Below, in pieces: positions 1 to 8,010 of a stretch of DNA of 37,005 nucleotides. Source of the stretch: Halorubrum sp. F4 (GTDB taxonomy: Archaea; Halobacteriota; Halobacteria; Halobacteriales; Haloferacaceae); the NCBI RefSeq assembly GCF_027257195.1, contig NZ_JAPDFS010000004.1, forward strand, positions 98,564-135,568, read 5' to 3'. Each line of letters starts with the position of its first letter. Position 1 is the first letter of the stretch. Made by a program: the position numbers and the translations under genes. The notes beneath the pieces are model-generated. The model was not told the origin of the DNA and made no database searches. It saw only the letters and a program-made list of their open reading frames with translations.

Positions 1-1330
1 CGTCCTCGCCGCGTTCGGTCTCTTCGACGTCGGCGCGTTTCCGGACGTTGACTCGGTAGTCGCTGAGGATGTCGCGGCCGAGCAACAGCGGGTACTCCAT
101 GTGTCCGCGGTCCTCGACGCTCGCGGTGACGGTGTGTTGGTTGCCGCCGATGCCGATCACGAGGTCGACGACGGGGCGGGCCTTCCCGCCCTTGACGCTT
201 CCCGACTTCACCCGGGTCATGCTCTTTATCGGTCCCGCGCCGATCTCCGCGGCCAACGAGGTGTCGATGCTGGTCCTGGTCGCGCCCGTGTCGGACTTCG
301 CGAACGCCTGGACCGACCCGGAGGTTCCGGTGGCGACGACCTCCTCGATGTAGCCGATGACCGGCGGTTCGGTCGGTCGCGGCTGCGGCTTCGGTGCACA
401 CGAGGGACGGGAGTCGTCGAGCGTGCCCGCGAGCCGTTTCACGTCGTCGTCGTCGACCTCGCCGTCGACGGTCTCGATAGCGAGCTTCGCGATGTGGGGC
501 GCGGGGCTCGTGCCGGTCGCCTCGAAGAGCCCCTTGAACCCCGCGGTCGGATTGACTTCGAGGACGTACCAGCCGTCGTATCCCTCGACGAGGTCGACGC
601 CGGCGTAGTCGAGGCCCATCACCTCCGCGGCGTACAGCGCGGTGTCGGCGGCCTCCTCGGGCATGTCGTCGGTGGCGTCCTCGACCGCGCCGCCGAGCGC
701 GACGTTCGTCCGCCAGTCTCCCTCGGGCGCGTAGCGGTACATCGACCCGACGATCTCGTCGCCGACGATGTACACCCGGAGGTCGCGGTGTTTCTCGTCG
801 TCGCGGTCGATGAGTTGCTGGAGGAACGCCTGGCGGTTGCCCACTTTCGGGTTCACGCGCTCGGTGAGGTCGACCTTCCACGTGCCGCCGCCGTGGGTCC
901 CGATCGCGGTCTTGTAGACGCCGACCTCGCCGAAGCGCTCGCGGTCCTCGTTGAGTCGGTCGTTCGAGAGTGCGAGCAGGGCGTCGGGCACGCGGATGTT
1001 CCAGTCGGCGAGCGTCGCCGCGGTGGCGAACTTGTGGATCGACGCGAGCACCGCGTTCGGCTCGTTCAACATCGGCCGGATCCGCTCGAAGGTGGCCGCG
1101 AGCCCGAGCAGCTCCGCGGGCTGGTCCGTGTTCGACAACAGGAGGCGGTTCGCGATCACGTCGACGGCGGGCTCGACCGACACGTCTCCGTCCTCGACGC
1201 TTATCGCCGCGTTCTCCTCGCGGAGCCACACCGGCTCGTGTCCGAGGTCCTCGACCGCGTTGCAGATCGCCTTCGTCTCCTTGCTGTTGTGTAACGACAA
1301 CACCCCGACCCGTACCGGATCCGTTTTCAT
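1..1330 (-). CDS. rimK: RimK-family glutamate ligase fused to RimB-like retropepsin (zinc protease) domain, partial
   Basis: The gene starts at ATG 1330 and runs off the left edge with no stop, giving about 443 residues. The first ~300 residues are an ATP-grasp ligase of the RimK/LysX group: an N-terminal stretch beginning MKTDPVRVGVLSLHNS, a central region with GTHGGGTWKVDL, and the metal-binding signature EVNPTAGFKG near residues 257-266. RimK enzymes add glutamates to a protein or small-molecule acceptor. After a linker comes a second domain with the retropepsin-like motif DTGATRTSID (DTGA at about residues 347-350) and LLLGRDIL further on, as in the 'ATP-dependent zinc protease'/RimB family. 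A TATA-like patch at 1353-1360 sits 27 bases before the start, so the mRNA may be leaderless. It is divergent from an AstE/AspA hydrolase. Domain assignment is firm; the acceptor substrate is unknown. Confidence 0.88.
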   Translation of the reverse strand, partial: MKTDPVRVGVLSLHNSKETKAICNAVEDLGHEPVWLREENAAISVEDGDVSVEPAVDVIANRLLLSNTDQPAELLGLAATFERIRPMLNEPNAVLASIHKFATAATLADWNIRVPDALLALSNDRLNEDRERFGEVGVYKTAIGTHGGGTWKVDLTERVNPKVGNRQAFLQQLIDRDDEKHRDLRVYIVGDEIVGSMYRYAPEGDWRTNVALGGAVEDATDDMPEEAADTALYAAEVMGLDYAGVDLVEGYDGWYVLEVNPTAGFKGLFEATGTSPAPHIAKLAIETVDGEVDDDDVKRLAGTLDDSRPSCAPKPQPRPTEPPVIGYIEEVVATGTSGSVQAFAKSDTGATRTSIDTSLAAEIGAGPIKSMTRVKSGSVKGGKARPVVDLVIGIGGNQHTVTASVEDRGHMEYPLLLGRDILSDYRVNVRKRADVEETERGED

Positions 1331-1428
1331 GGAGATGAGTGTGACGGCCGGGATGAAAACTGGTCCGATCGTTTCACGATTCCGACGGAACCATCAGCGG
1401 ATCGATGGGTTTCGCCCCCGTGGCGTCA

Positions 1429-1436
1429 CGTATATA
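1429..1436 (+). promoter_or_regulatory. TATA box of the AstE/AspA-family gene
   Basis: The patch cgtatata is centred about 28 bases before ATG 1461. This is the archaeal TATA-to-start distance expected when transcription begins at or next to the start codon, and it supports 1461 over the in-frame starts further upstream. Confidence 0.6.
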
Positions 1437-1460
1437 CCCCGCCCCCGGCTCGCGTGTGAC

Positions 1461-2486
1461 ATGGGAAGCGACCGGGCGTTCACGTACAACGGCGGCGCGG
1501 TCCCGCCCGGCGAGACACAGAACATCCGTTACGGGATAAGCGAGACGTACCTCGGCGACCCCGTCCGCATCCCGGTGACGATCGTCAACGGCGAGCGCGA
1601 CGGACCGACCGCGTTCCTCTCGGCGGCCTCCCACGGCGACGAGCTCAACGGGATCGAGGTCGTCCGCGAGGTCGCACACGAGTGGGACCTCTCGGATCTC
1701 GCCGGTACGCTCGTCTGTCTCCCGGTCCTCAACGTCCCCGGCTTCCTCGCCCAACAGCGGTACCTTCCCGTCTACGACCGGGACTTGAATCGGTCGTTCC
1801 CCGGCAAGCCCGGCTCGACGAGCTCGAAACGGATGGCCCACCGGATCTACTCGAACTTCGTCGAGCCGTGTGACTTCGGGATCGACTTCCACACCTCGAC
1901 GCGGGGCCGCACGAACATGCTTCACGCCCGCGGCGACATGACCGACGAGGGGGTCTACCGCCTCGCGATGGCGTTCGGCTCGAGCGTGATAATCGACAGC
2001 GACGGCCCGAGCGGAACCCTCCGCGGGGAGGCGACCGCCGACGGAATTCCGACGGTCACCGTCGAGATGGGCGAGGCACACCGGTTCCAGCGCCGCCTCA
2101 TCGACGACGCGCTCGCCGGCGTCCGATCCGTGTTCGCGGAGTACGGAATGCTCGAGACGGAGGCGGTCCGCTGGCCCGGCTGGCGCACGGTCGTCGCCGG
2201 TTCCGGCGAGAAGACGTGGCTCCGGGCCGACTCCGGCGGGATCGTCGACGTTCACCACGAGAGCGGGTCGTTGGTCCACGAGGGCGAGCGGATCGCGACG
2301 ATCACCAATCCGTTCAAGGAGGACGCGGTCGGCGTGAAGGCACCCTTCACCGGGCTGTTGATCGGCGTTCTCGAGAATCCCGTCGTCTATCCCGGGAACC
2401 CGCTCTGTCACCTCGTCGAGGTCGACGAGTCGACGGAGCGAGTCCTCGAATCCGAAGGGTCGTCGACTTCGACGAGTCCACGCTGA
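1461..2486 (+). CDS. Succinylglutamate desuccinylase/aspartoacylase-family metallohydrolase
   Basis: A 341-residue M14-like zinc carboxypeptidase-fold protein of the AstE/AspA family, which deacylates N-acyl amino acids. Visible family motifs are the zinc-binding HGDE (in SHGDELNGIE), DRDLNRSFPG and DFHTSTRGR; the glutamate in TVTVEMGE is a candidate catalytic base. A C-terminal beta-rich domain (from about residue 230) ends in PFTGLLIGVLENPVVYPGNPLCHL, typical of the family. ATG 1461 is chosen because of the TATA box about 28 bases upstream; the frame is open far upstream but that part overlaps the divergent rimK gene. Its place beside a glutamate ligase suggests that the pair makes and removes an acyl- or glutamyl-type modification or small molecule. 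That is inference; the substrate cannot be read from sequence. Confidence 0.85.
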   Translation: MGSDRAFTYNGGAVPPGETQNIRYGISETYLGDPVRIPVTIVNGERDGPTAFLSAASHGDELNGIEVVREVAHEWDLSDLAGTLVCLPVLNVPGFLAQQRYLPVYDRDLNRSFPGKPGSTSSKRMAHRIYSNFVEPCDFGIDFHTSTRGRTNMLHARGDMTDEGVYRLAMAFGSSVIIDSDGPSGTLRGEATADGIPTVTVEMGEAHRFQRRLIDDALAGVRSVFAEYGMLETEAVRWPGWRTVVAGSGEKTWLRADSGGIVDVHHESGSLVHEGERIATITNPFKEDAVGVKAPFTGLLIGVLENPVVYPGNPLCHLVEVDESTERVLESEGSSTSTSPR

Positions 2487-2628
2487 CCGTACGACCCCGC
2501 CGCCTCCGCCGCCCCCACCGTCTCCGCCGCCCCTCCCGTCTCCGCCGCCCCCGACCGTGCGACACTCGTATCGGTCCGACGAAACGATCGGTATTACCCG
2601 CTGGGGTACGAAGGGACATCCAGAACTA

Positions 2629-2670
2629 ATGACCGGACCCATCGAGACGCTCGGAGGGGGAAGACGGTGA
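2629..2670 (+). other. Possible 13-codon upstream ORF overlapping the coiled-coil gene start
   Basis: ATG 2629 opens a 13-codon frame (MTGPIETLGGGRR) whose TGA stop at 2668-2670 overlaps the GTG start at 2667, giving GTGA. Such an overlap could couple translation of the downstream gene. The purine-rich ggaggggg at 2653-2660 inside it can serve as the Shine-Dalgarno site for GTG 2667. It may equally be chance. Confidence 0.3.
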
Positions 2671-3338
2671 ACCCCAACCGGGTCGATTTCGTCGTCGATC
2701 TGGCGTACGGCCTCATGATCTTCGTCGCCGTCGTCCTCTTTTCGGTCGTCGGCAACCAGGTCGGGATCGCCTTCGGGCTCGGCGTGCTCATCTCGTACGC
2801 CATCCACGTCTTCTGGAAGATGGCTCGATTCGACCCCGAATGGATGACACAGGAGGTCACGGAGAACGTCGAGGAGACGCTGAAGACCGAGGTCGACGCG
2901 GTCATCGAACGCCTCGAGGAGGTGAACGAGCGCGTCGACCGCCGTCCCCGCGCCGACGAGGTCGAGGAGGCGGTCGACGAGAGCGTCGGAAAGGTGTCCG
3001 AGGACGTCGAGAAGACCGTCGAGGAGACCGTGGGTGAGACGGTGGAGAAGACCGTGGGCGAGACCGTCGAGAAGACCGTCGAAGAACAAGTCGGCGAGAC
3101 GGTGGAGGAAACGATGGAGGGGACCGTCGAGGAGACGGTGGAGGAGACGGTCGAGGAAACGGTTGAAGAGACGGTCGAGAAAACCGTTGAGGAGACGGTC
3201 GAAGAAACGGTGGGTGACACCGTCGAGGAGACCGTGGAGAAACGGATCGACGAGGTCGTAGACGACGATGACGACGATGAGACGGGTGACGATGCTGACG
3301 GCGACGACGATGCTAGCGACGAGACGGGCGACCGCTAA
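2667..3338 (+). CDS. Membrane-anchored coiled-coil protein with VEET-type four-residue repeats
   Basis: A 223-residue protein of unknown function. Residues about 6-50 form two hydrophobic segments, followed by a charged helical region and then, from about residue 110 to 195, a run of four-residue units of the type V-E-[EK]-T (for example VEETVEKT, VGETVEKT). The tail after residue 200 is almost purely Asp/Glu/Gly (an Asp run, then ETGDD). The likely arrangement is an N-terminal membrane hairpin with a long cytoplasmic or surface helix. GTG 2667 is preceded by a strong Shine-Dalgarno-like ggaggggg. The repeat DNA (about 3000-3245) has a 12-base periodicity and keeps several other frames open on both strands; those are artefacts of the repeat. 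Repeat number probably varies among relatives. Confidence 0.7.
   Translation: MNPNRVDFVVDLAYGLMIFVAVVLFSVVGNQVGIAFGLGVLISYAIHVFWKMARFDPEWMTQEVTENVEETLKTEVDAVIERLEEVNERVDRRPRADEVEEAVDESVGKVSEDVEKTVEETVGETVEKTVGETVEKTVEEQVGETVEETMEGTVEETVEETVEETVEETVEKTVEETVEETVGDTVEETVEKRIDEVVDDDDDDETGDDADGDDDASDETGDR
3000..3245 (+). repeat. Degenerate 12-base tandem repeat coding VEET units
   Basis: The stretch consists of gagac[gc]gt[gc]ga[ga]-like blocks in register with the codons, each four codons long. It encodes the helical repeat of the membrane coiled-coil protein. The drift between copies (gtg/gtc, gag/gaa, acc/acg) is mostly synonymous, which suggests selection on the peptide. Confidence 0.7.
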
Positions 3339-3390
3339 CGGCTATCCTCCACGGGCTCGCCTTCGGTCCGACCCCGCGCCGGTCGAGTGA

Positions 3391-3873
3391 TCAGAACCGG
3401 TCGTCGGCCGCGACCGCGACCGCGACCGCCGCGACGACGGCGAGAAACCCGACGAGGAACCCGACCGGCTGAACGACGACGCGTTGCGTGACCACGGAAC
3501 CGGGCTCGCGCTCGACGGATCGGGTCCAGAACTCGTAGTGCGTCCCGCCGTGGGCGACGACGAGCAGCCCGTCGCCGAGCGTCGGCGCTCGAGGGTAGGA
3601 CAACGACTCGATCCGCTCGTCGGAGTCCTCGACGGTGAATCCGGCCTCGGACGACTCCCGTGCTCGATCGAAGGCCTCGCGGGCGTCCGCGGAGAGTTCG
3701 CTCCGATCGATCACGTCCGATTCCCCATAGCTAGGGGTCTCCGGTCCGACCGGCTGGACCGCGTGGGCGTAGACGGTCGTCGTCTCCGCGGTCGCAACCG
3801 GGAGGTACAGCGGGTTCGCCATCAGCAGGCCGCCGACGGCGAGGAGGGCCAGGACGGTGGCGGGCCGGGACAT
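3391..3873 (-). CDS. Secreted or membrane hypothetical protein with signal peptide and C-terminal helix
   Basis: A 160-residue protein not recognised as a named family. It starts with a short hydrophobic signal or anchor (LALLAVGGLLMANPLYLPVATA, ATG 3873), has an exposed middle of about 100 residues (TTTVYAHAVQPVGPETPSYG, and a Glu/Asp-rich region), and ends in one hydrophobic helix (VGFLVGFLAVVAAVAVAVAA) followed by ADDRF. The predicted topology is two membrane-associated ends with the middle outside the cell. It is divergently oriented to the TatD-like gene, with 116 bases between them. In-frame starts up to 22 codons upstream exist but would put charged residues before the signal, so 3873 is preferred. 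Confidence 0.65.
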   Translation of the reverse strand: MSRPATVLALLAVGGLLMANPLYLPVATAETTTVYAHAVQPVGPETPSYGESDVIDRSELSADAREAFDRARESSEAGFTVEDSDERIESLSYPRAPTLGDGLLVVAHGGTHYEFWTRSVEREPGSVVTQRVVVQPVGFLVGFLAVVAAVAVAVAADDRF

Positions 3874-3989
3874 GGGATGGATATCGGCGGGCCGCGACAA
3901 GAGGGTTTCCGCCCGAGGACGGACTCCGCCCGGCGGCACGGCCGCGATCGTACGGAACGTCTATCCGATCCGAACCCGCGATCCGAGAC

Positions 3990-4841
3990 ATGACCGTCGA
4001 CCTCGACACGCCGGTGCTCGACGACCACCTCCACCTCGATCCCCGACACGGACGCGGCATCGACGCCGTCGACGACTTCGTTCGCCTCGGCGGTACCCAC
4101 CTCCTCGTCGTCAACAAGCCCTCGTGGCTCCTCGGCGTCGAGGTGGAGGAGCCCGAGGACTTTCGACCCGTCTTCGAGGAGACGATCGACGCCGTCGCCG
4201 ACGCGACCGAGGCGCTTCCCGGGCGGGCGTGGCCCGTCCTCGGCGTCCATCCGGGGCTCGTGAGCCGACTGGTCGACGACCGCGGCTTCACGCCCGGGGA
4301 GGCGCGAGAGTTGATGTGCGGCGGCATCGACGCCGCGAGCGAGTACGTCGAGGACGGCCGTGCGCTGGCGCTGAAGTCCGGTCGCCCCCACTACGACGTG
4401 AGCGACGCGGTGTGGGACGCCTCGAACGCGGTGACCCGACACGCGTTCGAGCGGGCCGCCGCGGTCGGCTGCGCGGTCCAGCTCCACACCGAGGCGAGCG
4501 AGGACCTCACCGACCTCGCGGCCGTCGCCGAGTCGGTCGGGCTCGACCCGGACAGGGTGGTGAAACACTACGCGGCCGGGCGGCTCGCGGGCCCGACCCC
4601 GAGCGTGATGAGCGAGAAGGACAGACTCGAGCGCGCCGCGGAGTCGGGCGAGCCGTTCCTGATGGAGACGGACTTCGTCGACGACCCCGACAGGCCGGGG
4701 ATGGTGCTCGGCCCGAAGACCGTTCCGCGGCGGGTTCGCTGGCTGCTCGAATCGGGATACGAGGAGGCCGTCCGGCGCGCACACGTCGAGACGCCCGCCG
4801 CGGTGTACGGGATCGACACCGAGGCGACGTTGGACGACTGA
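3990..4841 (+). CDS. TatD-related TIM-barrel metal-dependent hydrolase
   Basis: A 283-residue protein of the amidohydrolase-like TIM-barrel group related to TatD (archaeal COG1099-type predicted hydrolases). The N-terminal LDDHLHLD motif matches the HxH metal site; further candidate ligands are in LGVHPG (about residue 90), the His of QLHTEASED, the His of VVKHYA, and the Asp of METDFVDD near the C-terminus. The final HVETPAAVYG resembles the end of TatD-type proteins. TatD relatives are nucleases or hydrolases; here the substrate is unknown. A weak TATA-like tctatc at 3959-3964 lies about 28 bases before ATG 3990. Confidence 0.8.
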   Translation: MTVDLDTPVLDDHLHLDPRHGRGIDAVDDFVRLGGTHLLVVNKPSWLLGVEVEEPEDFRPVFEETIDAVADATEALPGRAWPVLGVHPGLVSRLVDDRGFTPGEARELMCGGIDAASEYVEDGRALALKSGRPHYDVSDAVWDASNAVTRHAFERAAAVGCAVQLHTEASEDLTDLAAVAESVGLDPDRVVKHYAAGRLAGPTPSVMSEKDRLERAAESGEPFLMETDFVDDPDRPGMVLGPKTVPRRVRWLLESGYEEAVRRAHVETPAAVYGIDTEATLDD

Positions 4842-4925
4842 GAGCAGTTCTCAGGCGGATGTGACGGCGTCTCTCGGGGGCACAGATAAGAAAGGCCTTT
4901 GAGTAGTCCGGGTGAGGTATGGGGT

Positions 4926-5504
4926 ATGACCGAGGACGAGGCGGTTGAGACGTTCTACTCCGAGGAGCGCTGGCAGAACTGGCTCGACAGGCTCGCCGAC
5001 GAGGAGCTCGATCCGGAAAACGAGGACTCCGCGCGGCTGCTCTTGAACCTCCAGGACGACGCCGCGATCGCGGTCGCGAAGGTCCTCGCGGCGCTGGAGG
5101 AGGACCGGATCGACGAGGACCGCGCGGTCGAGGAGATCCGGGACGTCAGCGACATCGTCCTCGCGGAGGTCTCCTTCGACGACGAGGACAAGACCATGCT
5201 CATCGACGGCGTCCAGACCTCGCTCGTCCCCGTCTTCTACGCCGCGGAGGAGTTCGTCGTCGGCGGCGTCGTCGAGGGCGACGTCGACGAGTTCGTCCAC
5301 GCGGCCGCCGACGCCGAGGCCGACGAGGACCTCGACGCCGCGTTGGGGTACGTCGTCCAGGCCGGAACCCGCGTGATCGACGGCGAGCGTCTCGACATGG
5401 ACCTCGTCGAGGAACTGGAGTACGGGCTCGTCTCCGAGTGGGTCAACGGCCTCGACTCGCTCCAGTCCGCCATCGAGGACCCCGAGGTCGTCGAGGAGGA
5501 CTGA
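4926..5504 (+). CDS. DUF2150 family protein
   Basis: A 192-residue, very acidic protein resembling the haloarchaeal DUF2150 family (MTEDEAVETFYSEERWQNWLDRL start). It has no signal peptide or membrane segment and is predicted to be all-helical and cytoplasmic. ATG 4926 is preferred over the in-frame TTG at 4899 because the A+T patch ataagaaa (4886-4893) would place the transcription start downstream of the TTG. Function is unknown. The family call is from memory of its characteristic N-terminus. Confidence 0.72.
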   Translation: MTEDEAVETFYSEERWQNWLDRLADEELDPENEDSARLLLNLQDDAAIAVAKVLAALEEDRIDEDRAVEEIRDVSDIVLAEVSFDDEDKTMLIDGVQTSLVPVFYAAEEFVVGGVVEGDVDEFVHAAADAEADEDLDAALGYVVQAGTRVIDGERLDMDLVEELEYGLVSEWVNGLDSLQSAIEDPEVVEED

Positions 5505-5620
5505 GCCGCCGCGATTCCCACGCGATCGAGCCACTCGGAGCCGTCTCGTTTTCCCTCGGCGCTGATCGACTCAGCACGCGTCGACGATCCGTGACCGTCC
5601 CGTCAGTCGCGGTTTCGACC

Positions 5621-6505
5621 TCACGCGGCGATCGTGAACAGAAGCAGGTTGTGGGCGGCCGGGCCGAGTCCGACGGCGGCGACGAACCCTAAGAGGAGTA
5701 GCCCCTCCGCCGGCTCCTCGCGGACGTACGGGACGAAGAGCGAGACGACGGCGCTCGCGACCGCCAGCTTGACGAGGAGAAAGAGCCAGCCCGCGCCGAA
5801 AACCGGCACTGACGGGACGCCGCCCAGCTCGAGGATAACCCGTGAGAGCGGACTGCGCTCGCCGAAGCCGAGTTGCGTCACCCCGATCGCCGTCGAGACG
5901 CCGTCGAGCGCGTGTCCGTACACGGCGAGCGCGCCGACGCCCCCGGTCACGGCGATCCCCGGCTCGATCCGGCCGAGCGTTCGCCAGACGATCGCCGCGA
6001 TCGGCGCCGATGCGAGCACCGCGGCCGCCGACCACGACGCCCCCGGTCCGGAGACGCCGGTGGCGACCGCGGCGGCGACCGCCGGCACGACGAGGAGCGT
6101 CCCGGCGGCGGCGACGACGACCGGGATGCGGTCGCCGTCGGCGACGGTCGAATCCGCGGCCAGCCAGGCCCCGCCCGCGAGCGCTCCCACCGTCAGGTAC
6201 ACGGTCGGCGACCCGCCGAACGGAGCGAGGAGGTCGGGGAGCGCACCCACGACGTACAGGACGTGAAGCGCGGATCCCAGAACGACCCACGGGATCAACG
6301 CGAGCACGTGTGCGGCGGTGACCGTGGGTCGGCGACGACGGATCGCGACCGCGACCACCCCGGCCGCGAGGAGGACGACGAGGAGGTACGGGAGCGGGGG
6401 AAGCGTCGTGCCCGCCGGGAGAAAGGGGAGATCGCCGAGCGTCGCGGGAACCGGGACGGTGGTCGTCGCGGAGAGGGTCGTCGCCGCCGAGCGCGTCGGG
6501 ATCAC
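5621..6505 (-). CDS. DUF63 family integral membrane protein
   Basis: A 294-residue protein with about eight hydrophobic segments from residue 39 to the C-terminus. It carries the DUF63 hallmarks GHALDGVSTAIGV and GLGPAAHNLLLF, which are conserved in archaeal membrane proteins of unknown function. Start is GTG 6505. Its first four bases overlap the stop of the upstream universal stress gene (GTGA), so the two are translationally coupled in one operon with a single promoter upstream of the UspA gene. Confidence 0.85.
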   Translation of the reverse strand: MIPTRSAATTLSATTTVPVPATLGDLPFLPAGTTLPPLPYLLVVLLAAGVVAVAIRRRRPTVTAAHVLALIPWVVLGSALHVLYVVGALPDLLAPFGGSPTVYLTVGALAGGAWLAADSTVADGDRIPVVVAAAGTLLVVPAVAAAVATGVSGPGASWSAAAVLASAPIAAIVWRTLGRIEPGIAVTGGVGALAVYGHALDGVSTAIGVTQLGFGERSPLSRVILELGGVPSVPVFGAGWLFLLVKLAVASAVVSLFVPYVREEPAEGLLLLGFVAAVGLGPAAHNLLLFTIAA

Positions 6506-6951
6506 ACCGAGAGGACCGGCTGGCTCGCGTACAGCAGGACGTACTCCGCGGCCTTCTCGAGCACCTGTCCCGGTTCGCCGGTGACCGGCTCGCGGGGGAC
6601 GACGATGAAGTCCGACTCGAGCTCCTCCGCGGTGTCGAGGACGACGCTCCCGGGATGGACCGTCTTCACCTCGGTGGAGAATCCGTACGCCATGGAGTTG
6701 CTGTGACCGATGCCGGCCGCCTCGGCGCGTTCCGCGACCGACTCGGTGAAGGCCGCGGTGTCCTCGGCGACGTCGCGCTCGTCTATCGAGCCGGACTCCA
6801 ACGCCCGGACGACCTCCTCGTCGAGGACGTACAACGCGTGGACGCTCGCGCCGTACTCGCTCGCGATCCCGATCGCGTAATCGACGGCCTCGTGGGACGC
6901 CTCACTGCCGTCGACGGGCACGAGAACGAGGTCGATGTCGAGCTTCGTCAT
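6502..6951 (-). CDS. Universal stress protein (UspA family)
   Basis: A 149-residue single-domain UspA protein: the N-terminal strand IDLVLVPVDGSEASHEAVDYAI and C-terminal FIVVPREPVTGEPGQVLEKAAEYVLLYASQPVLSV fit the Rossmann-like fold. The usual ATP-binding signature near the C-terminus (G-x2-G-x9-G-S/T) is not recognisable, so it may belong to the non-ATP-binding class. ATG 6951 is chosen because a TATA-like tcaaaaag (6975-6982) lies about 28 bases upstream, pointing to leaderless initiation. First gene of a two-gene operon with the DUF63 protein. Confidence 0.85.
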   Translation of the reverse strand: MTKLDIDLVLVPVDGSEASHEAVDYAIGIASEYGASVHALYVLDEEVVRALESGSIDERDVAEDTAAFTESVAERAEAAGIGHSNSMAYGFSTEVKTVHPGSVVLDTAEELESDFIVVPREPVTGEPGQVLEKAAEYVLLYASQPVLSV

Positions 6952-6974
6952 ACCCGACCCGACGGCGGGGAAGG

Positions 6975-6982
6975 TCAAAAAG
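6975..6982 (-). promoter_or_regulatory. TATA-like element of the UspA-DUF63 operon
   Basis: The minus-strand A+T patch ctttttga is centred 28 bases upstream of ATG 6951, the leaderless spacing seen repeatedly in this window. Confidence 0.5.
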
Positions 6983-7055
6983 CCCGTCGAATGGTGGTGC
7001 TCGCCCGACTCATCGGTTTCGAGAGGGTCCGAGAGAGGGAGCGGCTTGAGGCGGC

Positions 7056-7985
7056 CTACCGGTCCTCGAACGTCGACAGCGCGCGTTGTCCGGCGTCGAG
7101 GCGGGCGGATTCTGGAACGTTCGTCGCGATCACCTCGTCGACCGCGTCCCGACCGTCGCCGTCGCTGTTGATCGCCCGGGTCGCGTCCACGGTGTCGACG
7201 TGGAAGCCGGCCTCGACGTACCGGTCGTACGTCACGCCGCTGTTCGAGACGATGACGCTCACGCCCCGGTCGTCGAGCGTCGTCGCGGCCTCGATCAGGC
7301 GTTCCTGGTCCTCGCGGTCGAACCCGTCCGCACTGTAGGACGTGAAATCGGCGGTGGGGCTCATCGGTTCGTACGGCGGATCGAAGTACACCAGATCGCC
7401 CGGATCGGCGGCCTCGAGGACGTACTCGAAGTCGCGATCGTACACCTCGACGTTCTCGAGTACCTCGCTCGCCCGGCGGATCCGGCCGCGTTTGACCCAG
7501 TCCGGGTCCGCGTATCGACCGATCGGGACGTTGAATCCGCCGTCGGCGTTCTCGCGGTAGAGCCCGTTATAGCAGGTGCGGTTCAGGTACACTAGGAGTG
7601 CGGCCTCCTCCAGAGGTTCGTACTCACCCGTGTACGGGCGGTCGTTGAACCGGGCGCGCTGCTGGTAGTAGTAGCTCTCCACCTCGCGGCCGCGCTGGGT
7701 CGTTTCCGCGTACGGGAGCGTCGGATCGGGGTCTGACTCGGGGTCCGCGAACGACTCCAGTCGCTCGATGAGCCGGTCGGGCTCGTCACGGACCCGCTCG
7801 TACAACGAGACGAGCCGCGGGTTGGCGTCGTTGATCGTGCCCGACTCGGGTTCGAGGTCGAAGAAGAGCGCCCCGCCGCCCACGAAGGGCTCGTGGTACC
7901 GGTCGAACGACTCGGGGAACCGCGCGTACAGCGCGTCGAGGAGCTGTCGTTTCCCGCCGGCCCACTTGAGTATCGGCTCGACCAT
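7056..7985 (-). CDS. dam: Dam-type (D12 class) DNA adenine-N6 methyltransferase
   Basis: A 309-residue alpha-class adenine methylase. The N-terminal KWAGGK (residues 7-12) and FVGGGAL (34-40) form the S-adenosylmethionine site, NRTCYNGLYREN (about 135-146) is the family signature, and DPPY (202-205) is the catalytic motif. The target-recognition segment lies between residues about 60 and 200. ATG 7985 is supported by a TATA box (8011-8019) about 30 bases upstream; the longer in-frame start at 8045 would lie upstream of that box. No restriction endonuclease gene is nearby, so it appears to be an orphan methylase. GATC is the target of the best-known members, but the target here cannot be read from sequence. 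Confidence 0.9.
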   Translation of the reverse strand: MVEPILKWAGGKRQLLDALYARFPESFDRYHEPFVGGGALFFDLEPESGTINDANPRLVSLYERVRDEPDRLIERLESFADPESDPDPTLPYAETTQRGREVESYYYQQRARFNDRPYTGEYEPLEEAALLVYLNRTCYNGLYRENADGGFNVPIGRYADPDWVKRGRIRRASEVLENVEVYDRDFEYVLEAADPGDLVYFDPPYEPMSPTADFTSYSADGFDREDQERLIEAATTLDDRGVSVIVSNSGVTYDRYVEAGFHVDTVDATRAINSDGDGRDAVDEVIATNVPESARLDAGQRALSTFEDR

Positions 7986-8010
7986 GCGACATCGACCGTC
8001 GACTCCCGCC

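Noticed and set aside
1374..3220. Long minus-strand frames through the VEET repeat region, reading like GLLDGLAHGL or STVSSTVSS proteins
   Set aside because: They are mirror images of the repetitive plus-strand gene. The repeat has no stop codons in most frames, and the plus frame has a start, a Shine-Dalgarno site, membrane segments and a natural acidic tail.
2667..3338. CRISPR array suspected from the periodic DNA
   Set aside because: The period is 12 bases with no unique spacers, and it codes a regular helix.
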